Assembly: GCA_947175245.1 (NCBI GenBank)
Contig: CAMWLW010000007.1
Location: 1 to 57,351 of the forward strand
DNA length: 57,351 bases
DNA from: an uncultured Bacteroidales bacterium
GTDB taxonomy: Bacteria; Bacteroidota; Bacteroidia; Bacteroidales; Muribaculaceae
Reading direction: 5' to 3'
Part shown: positions 9,244 through 15,955 of the stretch, in pieces
Position numbering within the stretch: the first letter of the stretch is position 1
Layout: every line of letters starts with the position of its first letter
Translations under genes and position numbers: made by a program
The notes under the pieces: generated by a model
Database searches by the model: none
Told to the model about the DNA's origin: nothing
What the model saw: the letters and a program-made list of their open reading frames with translations, nothing else

Positions 9244-10243
9244 ATTTCTGATACTTACCGAGGCTCAAAGAAGAACCGTATTTGAGCAGACAGCCGCAAA
9301 GATAAAACTTCCTGTAGCTGCCATTGAGAAAGATTTTTGGGTAACTGAGATACTCAATATCCTTTTCTCACTGCCATACGCTGACAAGATGGTGTTCAAG
9401 GGTGGCACATCACTCAGCAAAGTCTGGGGTGTCATCCGACGGTTTTCAGAAGATATTGACATTGCCATAGATCGCAGTATGTTCGGGATAGAGGGTGAAG
9501 TAACCAAGAAGCAATTAAAGAAATTGCGTAAAGCGTCGTCGGTATTTGTTCGGGATACTCTTGCCAATGACTTGACATTGGCGGTAGAACACGCAGGATT
9601 AAGTGAATTTGTGACGATTAAGGCAGACCCCGATGGAGAAGGAGACGCGACATATCCTGAGCCTCGACAGATTCATATAATCTATAAGTCGGTATTGCCA
9701 TCTGGAGCTAATCCATATCTCCGTGATGAGGTATTGCTGGAAGTTGGATCACGTTCTTTGTTTGAACCGACTGCCAAAGTAAAGGTTGAATCCTTTGTAA
9801 CCGGGGCGTTTCCGCATCTTACATCAAATGATAACGAAATTCAGATTGTCGCCGCTGTTGCAGAAAAGACATTTCTTGAAAAGGCATTCCTGCTTCATGA
9901 GTTATTCACAACCGATGGTTGCCGGAATGCCAACCGTAAATCACGACACTTGTATGACCTATGTAAGATGTATGAGGCTGGAATTGCCGACAAGGCTATT
10001 CCTGATGATGAACTTTGGGAAACTATTCGCCATCATCGTGAAGTATTCACTTCAATACGAGATGTAGACTATACACCCGACATTCGCAAACGGATTACCC
10101 TTACTCCCTCTGTAAGTGTCATAGCTGAGTGGAAAACCGACTATGATACTATGGTAATGAATATGATATACGAGGATAACGTACCTTCATTTGTGGACAT
10201 ACTAGGCGTTGTGGTAAAAATTGAAAACATGTTTAAGGCTTAA
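9236..10243 (+). CDS. AbiEii/AbiGii-family nucleotidyltransferase toxin
   Basis: 335 residues. Nucleotidyltransferase motifs are visible: KGGTSLSKVWG (residues ~57-67) followed by RFSEDIDIAI (~72-81) supplying metal-binding Asp residues, and FLEKAFLLHELF plus KSRHLYDLCKMYE, features of the AbiEii family. Characterised members transfer nucleotides to tRNA acceptor ends or similar targets and arrest growth, giving phage defence or plasmid maintenance. Here it is paired with a DUF6088 antitoxin in the standard order with an 8-base overlap. No truncation is visible, so the pair looks functional. Confidence 0.9.
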   Translation: MNKFLILTEAQRRTVFEQTAAKIKLPVAAIEKDFWVTEILNILFSLPYADKMVFKGGTSLSKVWGVIRRFSEDIDIAIDRSMFGIEGEVTKKQLKKLRKASSVFVRDTLANDLTLAVEHAGLSEFVTIKADPDGEGDATYPEPRQIHIIYKSVLPSGANPYLRDEVLLEVGSRSLFEPTAKVKVESFVTGAFPHLTSNDNEIQIVAAVAEKTFLEKAFLLHELFTTDGCRNANRKSRHLYDLCKMYEAGIADKAIPDDELWETIRHHREVFTSIRDVDYTPDIRKRITLTPSVSVIAEWKTDYDTMVMNMIYEDNVPSFVDILGVVVKIENMFKA

Positions 10244-10340
10244 TATAGATTGTCAATTGTATTTCAACTTTTTGTGTAATTTTGTAATTGGATATATTTC
10301 ACATTACCAGAAGTGTCCATATAAAAATGAATGGAAATCG

Positions 10341-10578
10341 CTTACCAGATACGTAAACACTGACTATGGCAAGAGGAAAGCAGACCTGCAAGATACTGAA
10401 GGAGATACGCCGTCAGATAGCCGAGGCAAACGGCATAGAGTTCGTAACGTCGGAGTGTCGCTACAAAGGCGACTGTCTCGGCACATGCCCCAAATGTGAG
10501 GCCGAGGTTCGCTACCTTGAGCAGCAGCTCCGTGCCCGTTCCCTCACCGGGAAAGCCGTAGCTCTGGCCGGAATTTCG
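10341..10578 (+). repeat. Leader repeat copy 1, with 25-base scar of the radical SAM gene end
   Basis: Bases 10366-10578 encode the shared Cys-rich leader. The match to copy 2 continues upstream to 10341, exactly the sequence that at 12012-12036 is the last codons and stop of the radical SAM gene. Identity ends sharply at CTTACC. Copy 1 therefore was once preceded by a radical SAM gene. Confidence 0.85.
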
Positions 10579-11316
10579 GCAGCCACATTCGCCATGCTCA
10601 TGCCGATGAAAGCCGATGCCCAATCGCGAATGGAGATTAAAACCGTGCCTATTGAACGTCCGGCCGCGATTTGTGCCAATTCTTCAAAAGTCAGAGGCAC
10701 GGTCAATTGCGTATATCTAACTAAAGGTGGTTCAATAGCGACTGAAGTGATACCTGGCGCAACTGTGTTAAATCAGACAAAAGGGAATGGTGTTGCTACA
10801 GGTATAGATGGCAAGTTTGCGTTAAATGCTTGTGTAGGAGATGTATTAAGAATCGCTTATATAGGCTTCTTCCAACAAACAATTACTGTAAGAGATACAT
10901 CAGAACCAATCACGGTAATATTGTACGAGGGCCCTGAACCGGAGAATGGACTGGTGGTTGTAGGTACGCATGATCCGAAGAAAAAGTTTAAAGGTAAAGG
11001 GCTGCTTGAATTAATTATAGTTGATGAAAAAGGCAATCCAATAGATCTATCAGATGTCGAAATAGAAAAATTGTTTATTGATGAAGATGGCAACGAGGTT
11101 GCAGGATATTTATATGAAGATTACATCAATTATTATTCTACATTCATATTGGATTGGAATTACGACCCTAATCTACAAGACGAGGACTCTAAGCCTTTAA
11201 AAGAGGTGACACTCCGCATCACTGCCAAGGGCTACGATGACCCGGTGATAACTAAGGTTAAATATCCCAAACGCAAGTCCAAGAAAACCATCAAATTCAA
11301 ACACAAAAAGAAATAG
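10366..11316 (+). CDS. Leader protein A: Cys-rich leader + carboxypeptidase-regulatory-like domain
   Basis: 316 residues. Residues 1-62 are a charged, probably cytoplasmic leader with Cys8 and a CX5CX3CX2C cluster (Cys31, 37, 41, 44). Residues 63-85 are hydrophobic and end in ADAQ, a plausible signal peptidase I site. The body holds a CarboxypepD-regulatory-like beta-sandwich (VIPGATVLNQT, DGKFALNACVGDVLRIAYIGF) followed by LVVVGTHDPKK, which resembles the TonB-box region of SusC proteins but with no barrel behind it. The C-terminus is very basic (KRKSKKTIKFKHKKK). The leader is GC-rich, the body AT-rich. Function is unknown to me; it is a close relative of protein D downstream. Confidence 0.75.
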   Translation: MARGKQTCKILKEIRRQIAEANGIEFVTSECRYKGDCLGTCPKCEAEVRYLEQQLRARSLTGKAVALAGISAATFAMLMPMKADAQSRMEIKTVPIERPAAICANSSKVRGTVNCVYLTKGGSIATEVIPGATVLNQTKGNGVATGIDGKFALNACVGDVLRIAYIGFFQQTITVRDTSEPITVILYEGPEPENGLVVVGTHDPKKKFKGKGLLELIIVDEKGNPIDLSDVEIEKLFIDEDGNEVAGYLYEDYINYYSTFILDWNYDPNLQDEDSKPLKEVTLRITAKGYDDPVITKVKYPKRKSKKTIKFKHKKK

Positions 11317-11333
11317 ACATCATCCTATGCGGC

Positions 11334-11402
11334 ATATCTCAGAAAAATTTGAGATATTTGCAATTACAAATTCTTGAAGATGGAATAATTAGAAGGATAT
11401 TA
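11334..11402 (+). pseudogene. Fossil operator and first codons of a DUF6088 antitoxin gene
   Basis: Bases 11367-11402 match the first codons of the AbiEi gene (8641 onward) at 30 of 36 positions and translate to QILEDGIIRRI against QSLEDRIITSI. Just upstream an 8-bp perfect inverted repeat (11334-11341, 11350-11357) and GATATTTG sit where the intact gene has its operator and -7 box. The rest of the gene is missing and the radical SAM gene begins 8 bases later. Confidence 0.65.
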
Positions 11403-11410
11403 CTCGACTT

Positions 11411-12034
11411 ATGGAGCAGCAGCGGGCCAGGATAATAGGTATTGCGCGGCATCGTCTCTCGACCGACGGCGATGGCGTCACCACGCTTGTGGCATTCCAC
11501 GGCTGTCCGCTACGTTGTTGCTACTGCCTTAACCCGCAGTCGTTGGGCGACGGCAAACGTTTCCGCGAGTATTCTCCCGAGGAACTGTATGTCGAGACGC
11601 GCATCGACGAGTTGTATTTCATCGCCACCAACGGTGGCATCACTTTTGGCGGCGGCGAGCCGTGTATGCGGCCTCAGTTTATCCGCGAGTTCCGCGAGTT
11701 GTGTGGTACGGCGTGGCAACTCAATCTGGAGACATCGCTCAACGTGCCGATGGCCAATGTCAAGGCGGTGCTCCCCGTGGTCAATACCCTGATTGTCGAC
11801 ATCAAGGATATGAACCCCGATATCTACCGCGACTACACGGGGCTGAGCAACGGCCGTGTCCTCGACAACCTGCACCTGATAGCCGATGCCGGCCGTCAGA
11901 GTGACTGTCTCATACGCATACCGCTGATACCAAACTATAACACCGAATCAGACCGCGAGGCAAGCCGTAAAAAACTCGAAGCGCTCGGGTTTGACCGGTT
12001 CGATTTATTCACTTACCAGATACGTAAACACTGA
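11411..12034 (+). CDS. Small radical SAM enzyme, activase-like
   Basis: 207 residues. A canonical CX3CX2C cluster (Cys32, Cys36, Cys39) in HGCPLRCCYC binds the 4Fe-4S/SAM centre, and ITFGGGEP (residues 77-84) is the SAM-binding GGE motif. The spacing and the NPQSLGDG stretch resemble glycyl-radical-enzyme and anaerobic ribonucleotide reductase activases, but the ferredoxin insert is absent and no glycyl radical enzyme is nearby. It is embedded among four proteins sharing a Cys-rich leader; its stop is followed after two bases by the start of leader protein B. A role in modifying or loading the leader is an inference from this arrangement and from the repeat scar upstream of protein A. Confidence 0.85.
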   Translation: MEQQRARIIGIARHRLSTDGDGVTTLVAFHGCPLRCCYCLNPQSLGDGKRFREYSPEELYVETRIDELYFIATNGGITFGGGEPCMRPQFIREFRELCGTAWQLNLETSLNVPMANVKAVLPVVNTLIVDIKDMNPDIYRDYTGLSNGRVLDNLHLIADAGRQSDCLIRIPLIPNYNTESDREASRKKLEALGFDRFDLFTYQIRKH

Positions 12035-12249
12035 CTATGGCAAGAGGAAAGCAGACCTGCAAGATACTGAAGGAGATACGCCGTCAGATAGCCGAGGCAA
12101 ACGGCATAGAGTTCGTAACGTCGGAGTGTCGCTATAAGGGCGACTGTCTCGGCTCATGCCCCAAATGCGAGGCCGAGGTGCGCTACCTTGAGCAGCAGCT
12201 CCGTGCCCGTTCCCTCACCGGGAAAGCCGTAGCCCTTGCCGGAATCTCG
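12012..12249 (+). repeat. Leader repeat copy 2
   Basis: The shared leader coding segment 12037-12249 plus 25 upstream bases that are the radical SAM gene end. It differs from copy 1 at only about eight positions over the leader, nearly all of them silent. Confidence 0.85.
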
Positions 12250-12996
12250 GCAGGCATGATCCTCATGTCGGGATGCAGCGGCACATCTACCAAGCCTCAG
12301 GCCAACAATGAAATTCTTGAAGAAAAAATAAGTGACACTGAGGTGGTTAAAGAGATAGAGGAAGGCGAGGCCACGATACTTGAAGATACGGTCTCCGTCT
12401 CACATGATTTATCTACAATCAAAGAAGAGGAGTCTGCCAGCAAGAGAGTTATAAAAGAGATCACAATCGTAGGAGATATTGATGACGAACCTCCAATGGA
12501 AGAAAAAGGAATATGCCTCAGTGTTAAAGAAGGGGATCCTGCCAGTGACGAAGATTCCACTAAGGTTCGAGTTCATGGGGAAATTAGGATTGGTCCCTCA
12601 TATCCCGATGAAAAAGGCGTGTACGATAGAGTTGATAAGTCCCCGGAATATCCGGGAGGGGCAGAAGAAATGCAGCGTTTTATAGATCAGCATATTGAAT
12701 ATCCCGAAGAGCAATTAAGGGAGGGAATTCAAGGAATTGTCTTTGTAAAGTTCTATGTCGATACGATGGGCCGTGTTTGCCACCCGGAAATAATAAGAAG
12801 TAAAAATCCGGCTTTTAACCAAGAGGCGTTGCGTGTTGTACGACTTTTCCCAAATTTCACTCCCGGTATGTATGATGGCAATAAAGTCAATACATATAAG
12901 ACCGTTACAATTAATTTTAAATTACCAACCGATGACTATGGCACGAGGAAAGCAGACCTGCAAGATACTGAAAGAGATACGTCGTCAGATAGCTGA
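12037..12996 (+). CDS. Leader protein B: Cys-rich leader + lipobox + TonB C-terminal domain
   Basis: 319 residues. The same leader (residues 1-71) is followed by GMILMSGC, a good lipobox with Cys80. An acidic, low-complexity linker (residues ~85-180) leads to a TonB C-terminal domain: VDKSPEYPGG, YPEEQLREGIQGIVFVKFYVDTMGRV, EALRVVRLFPNFTPG and TINFKLP. TonB C-terminal domains contact TonB boxes of outer-membrane transporters. The reading frame has lost the stop seen in its paralogue C and runs 59 bases into the next gene's leader in another frame, adding ~20 unrelated residues (YGTRKADLQD...). Translational coupling to gene C is likely. Confidence 0.8.
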   Translation: MARGKQTCKILKEIRRQIAEANGIEFVTSECRYKGDCLGSCPKCEAEVRYLEQQLRARSLTGKAVALAGISAGMILMSGCSGTSTKPQANNEILEEKISDTEVVKEIEEGEATILEDTVSVSHDLSTIKEEESASKRVIKEITIVGDIDDEPPMEEKGICLSVKEGDPASDEDSTKVRVHGEIRIGPSYPDEKGVYDRVDKSPEYPGGAEEMQRFIDQHIEYPEEQLREGIQGIVFVKFYVDTMGRVCHPEIIRSKNPAFNQEALRVVRLFPNFTPGMYDGNKVNTYKTVTINFKLPTDDYGTRKADLQDTERDTSSDS

Positions 12997-13150
12997 GGCA
13001 AACGGCATAGAGTTCGTAACGTCGGAGTGTCGCTACAAGGGCGACTGTCTCGGCACGTGCCCCAAATGCGAGGCCGAGGTGCGCTACCTTGAGCAGCAGC
13101 TCCGCGCCCGTTCCCTCACCGGGAAAGCCGTAGCCCTGGCCGGGATCTCG
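12933..13150 (+). repeat. Leader repeat copy 3
   Basis: Leader coding segment 12938-13150, with TGACT just before the ATG as in copies 1 and 2. It lies inside the 3' end of gene B. Confidence 0.85.
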
Positions 13151-13831
13151 GCCGGCATGATCCTCATGTCGGGATGCAGCGGCACATCTACCAAGCCTCA
13201 GGCCAACGATAAAATGCTTGAAGAAACCATGACTGACACTGAGATGGTTGAAGTTGTTGAGGAAGGCGAAGCCACGATACTTGAAGACACGGTATCAATC
13301 TCTCAGGAAGTCAAAGAAGAGGATATTGCCGCTGCTATAGCTAATATTGAGATCCCAATCGTTGGAGATATTGATGACGAACCTCCAATGGAAGAAAAAG
13401 GAATAGATCTTGGTGGTAAAGAAGAAGTATCTGTCAATAATGATGATACAATTCGGTTACAAGGGGAAGTTTGTACCATATACATAGGTCCCCCATTTCC
13501 CGATGAAAAAGGTGTGTACGATAGAGTTGATAAGTCCCCGGAATTTCCGGGAGGGGACGCAGGAATGATGCGTTGTATATATCAGAATCTGAAGTATCCC
13601 GAAGAGCAATTAAAGGAGGGAATACAGGGAACTGTCCTTGTAGAGTTCTATGTCGATACATTCGGATGTGTTTGCGAGCCTGAGATTGTAAGAAGCAAGC
13701 ATCCTGCTCTTGACCAAGAGGCGTTGCGTGTTGTACAAAGTTTCCCAAAGATTACCCCCGGTATGCTCGATGGCAAGGCCGTCAACGCTTATATGATAGT
13801 TCCCATTAAATTCAAATTACCAGCTGATTGA
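12938..13831 (+). CDS. Leader protein C: Cys-rich leader + lipobox + TonB C-terminal domain
   Basis: 297 residues from the ATG of MARGKQ; a longer upstream extension is open but would read through gene B and is not credible. Leader residues 1-71 match the other copies, then GMILMSGC gives a lipobox. The linker is acidic (EEGEATILEDT, GDIDDEPPMEEKG, shared with protein B). The TonB-like domain covers roughly residues 195-297 (YDRVDKSPEFPGG, YPEEQLKEGIQGTVLVEFYVDT, IKFKLPAD). It ends two bases before the start of protein D. B and C are paralogues with diverged bodies and near-identical leaders. Confidence 0.8.
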   Translation: MARGKQTCKILKEIRRQIAEANGIEFVTSECRYKGDCLGTCPKCEAEVRYLEQQLRARSLTGKAVALAGISAGMILMSGCSGTSTKPQANDKMLEETMTDTEMVEVVEEGEATILEDTVSISQEVKEEDIAAAIANIEIPIVGDIDDEPPMEEKGIDLGGKEEVSVNNDDTIRLQGEVCTIYIGPPFPDEKGVYDRVDKSPEFPGGDAGMMRCIYQNLKYPEEQLKEGIQGTVLVEFYVDTFGCVCEPEIVRSKHPALDQEALRVVQSFPKITPGMLDGKAVNAYMIVPIKFKLPAD

Positions 13832-13833
13832 TT

Positions 13834-14046
13834 ATGGCACGAGGAAAGCAGACCTGCAAGATACTGAAAGAGATACGCCGTCAGATAGCTGAGGCAAACG
13901 GCATAGAGTTCGCGACGTCGGAGTGTCGCTACAAGGGCGACTGCCTTGGCACATGCCCCAAATGTGAGGCCGAGGTTCGCTACCTTGAGCAGCAGCTCCG
14001 CGCCCGCTCCCTCACCGGGAAAGCCGTAGCCCTGGCCGGAATCTCG
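13834..14046 (+). repeat. Leader repeat copy 4
   Basis: Fourth copy of the leader coding segment. One notable change converts Val27 of the other copies to Ala (EFATSEC). The upstream TGACT seen in other copies is altered to TGATT. Confidence 0.85.
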
Positions 14047-14775
14047 GCAGCATCCCTCGCCATGCTCATGCCGATGAAAGCCGATGCCCAATCACCAATT
14101 GAGATTAAAACCGTGCCGGCTGAACGCACGTCAACAACCTGTGTCAGTGCCTCAAAAGTCAAAGGCGTAGTCAAATGTCTACAGCCTACCGAAGTCGATT
14201 CATTAGCGACTGAAGCGATACCCAGCGCAACGGTATTGAATTTGACAAATTTTAATGGCGTGGCTACCGACCTTGACGGTAATTTTGAGTTATATGCTTG
14301 CGTAGGTGATACCTTAAAGGTATCTTATGTTGGTTTTTCGTCCAAGACGATTACGGTAAAAGATCTATCAGAACCAATTACAGTCATAATGGAGGAATAC
14401 TCCGACTTGGATGGAGTAATAGTTGTGGGTGCATATGGCCCGCAGAAACCGCCTAAAGGGACACTTGATTTAAATATAATTGATGAAAAAGGCAATCGAA
14501 TCGATCGGTTAGATGTCGATATAGACAGATTGTATATTGATGAAAATGGCAATGAGGCAGCGATACATTTAGATCCGATTTATGTCGGTGATGATGATGA
14601 AATTCGATTTCATTGGAATAGTGATTGGGATCTACAAGACGAAGACGGCGTGCCGTTAAAAGAGGCGATATTCCGCATCACTGTCGATGGCTACGATGAC
14701 CCCGTGACAATCAAGGTCAAACAGCCAAAACGCAAGGCCCGGAAAACCATCAAGTTCAAACACAAAAAGAAATAG
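13834..14775 (+). CDS. Leader protein D: Cys-rich leader + carboxypeptidase-regulatory-like domain
   Basis: 313 residues. The start is the ATG of MARGKQ, two bases after the stop of gene C. The leader keeps all five Cys; the hydrophobic segment ends in ADAQS as in protein A. The body has the regulatory-like sandwich (AIPSATVLNLTNFNGVATDLDGNF, CVGDTLKVSYVGFSSKTITVKD split over residues ~125-180) and then DGVIVVGAYGPQK, close to the SusC TonB-box consensus. The C-terminal ~100 residues and the basic tail (KTIKFKHKKK) match protein A. Function unknown; pairing with TonB-like B and C suggests an interaction, which is inference. Confidence 0.75.
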   Translation: MARGKQTCKILKEIRRQIAEANGIEFATSECRYKGDCLGTCPKCEAEVRYLEQQLRARSLTGKAVALAGISAASLAMLMPMKADAQSPIEIKTVPAERTSTTCVSASKVKGVVKCLQPTEVDSLATEAIPSATVLNLTNFNGVATDLDGNFELYACVGDTLKVSYVGFSSKTITVKDLSEPITVIMEEYSDLDGVIVVGAYGPQKPPKGTLDLNIIDEKGNRIDRLDVDIDRLYIDENGNEAAIHLDPIYVGDDDEIRFHWNSDWDLQDEDGVPLKEAIFRITVDGYDDPVTIKVKQPKRKARKTIKFKHKKK

Positions 14776-14779
14776 ACTA

Positions 14780-15937
14780 TTGAATATTAGGGAAATAATA
14801 ATAGAAAAGTTGTTGCCGGTATTTTTGCTGATGTCATTAATGCTTGCTTCTTGCACTGCCGGATATAAGAACGATGGAAAGGAAGTTACATGGCATACTT
14901 GGGATGAAGGCCATGGGCATAGGTCACGGAAGGTTGATGCCGACCCTGAGACCTTTGAAGTTCTGAAAGATGATTATGGCCGTGACAAGACGCACGCTTT
15001 CTATTGGGGCAGTATGATAGATGGGGCTGACGGGCAGTCATTTCGTGTCATTGGAAAGGGTTATGCGGCTGACGCGTTTAATGTGTATAACTCCGGAAAG
15101 TTGATGCAAGGGGTAGACCCCGCCTCGTTCAAGGTACATTCGTATGAATTGACCGAGGATAAGAACGACTTTTATAAAAATGGTACGGCTCTAAATGTAA
15201 GAGATAAATCTTCATTTGAGGTACTGAAAGATAAGTTAGGGCGAAATACAAGTTGGGGAAAAGATAAGTACAATGGATATTATCTGAATGGTACTGTAAT
15301 ACCCGATATTGATTATGCCACATTTCATCCTATAGACGCGCGGCAACCGAAACAATCGGGATGCTACGCCGCTGATAAATACCGGGTTTTCTTTATGGGA
15401 GAGGAAGTCCTCGGCGCTGACCCGGCTACATTCAAGGAGGTGGATTTCTATGTGGGACAAGACAGATATAGAGCTTACAAAAAAGAAATGCAGTCGCAGA
15501 TAAGAGATTACACGAAACTCACCCGATTAGGAAGATTGATGTATTCTGACGGAATAAATATATATGATACAAACTTTCATATATTACCTGATGCTGATGT
15601 TTCAACATTCGAGCATATCACTGAAAACTGGTATAAAGATAATCAGCACGTATGGTGGAGCAATAAATTGTTGCAGGGAGCAAATCCGAAGACATTCCGC
15701 CCTGTAACGGTCTCATCCTACACAGGAAGCACACACATGGACTTTAATTATGGCAAGGATGAAAAAACTGTGTTCTTTCAGGATTCAATAATTAAATGTG
15801 CCGACCCTGAAAGTTTTGAAACGAGAGATTTCCCCGATGGTGGCTCTTGGACTGTGTTTGACCGCAACCGCGTGTATCAGGGCATAGATTCTCCGAAACT
15901 CAGAGAATACCTTGAAGAGAAATACGGTAATCACTGA
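14780..15937 (+). CDS. DKNYY-repeat lipoprotein
   Basis: 385 residues from a TTG start four bases after gene D; no upstream ATG exists and this start gives a good lipoprotein signal (LMLASC, Cys25). The body consists of repeated units around 'V.Y.G..L.GADP.SF.V' (for example FNVYNSGKLMQGVDPASF, YRVFFMGEEVLGADPATF, HVWWSNKLLQGANPKTF), the DKNYY family pattern. These proteins are surface or periplasmic with unknown role. Operonic position makes it the last member of the leader array. It ends 18 bases from the convergent DUF6377 gene. Confidence 0.8.
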   Translation: MNIREIIIEKLLPVFLLMSLMLASCTAGYKNDGKEVTWHTWDEGHGHRSRKVDADPETFEVLKDDYGRDKTHAFYWGSMIDGADGQSFRVIGKGYAADAFNVYNSGKLMQGVDPASFKVHSYELTEDKNDFYKNGTALNVRDKSSFEVLKDKLGRNTSWGKDKYNGYYLNGTVIPDIDYATFHPIDARQPKQSGCYAADKYRVFFMGEEVLGADPATFKEVDFYVGQDRYRAYKKEMQSQIRDYTKLTRLGRLMYSDGINIYDTNFHILPDADVSTFEHITENWYKDNQHVWWSNKLLQGANPKTFRPVTVSSYTGSTHMDFNYGKDEKTVFFQDSIIKCADPESFETRDFPDGGSWTVFDRNRVYQGIDSPKLREYLEEKYGNH

Positions 15938-15955
15938 TGATTAAAAAGGGAGATG

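Noticed and set aside
11411-12034. The radical SAM protein as a pyruvate formate-lyase or anaerobic RNR activase
   Set aside because: No glycyl radical enzyme is nearby and the ferredoxin-type insert is absent; only the fold similarity remains.
12833-12937. Upstream extension of leader gene C
   Set aside because: It would read through the coding sequence of gene B; the conserved leader starts at the ATG at 12938.
10341-14046. The repeated leader DNA as a CRISPR array
   Set aside because: Units are over 200 bases, coding, and separated by whole genes rather than short spacers.
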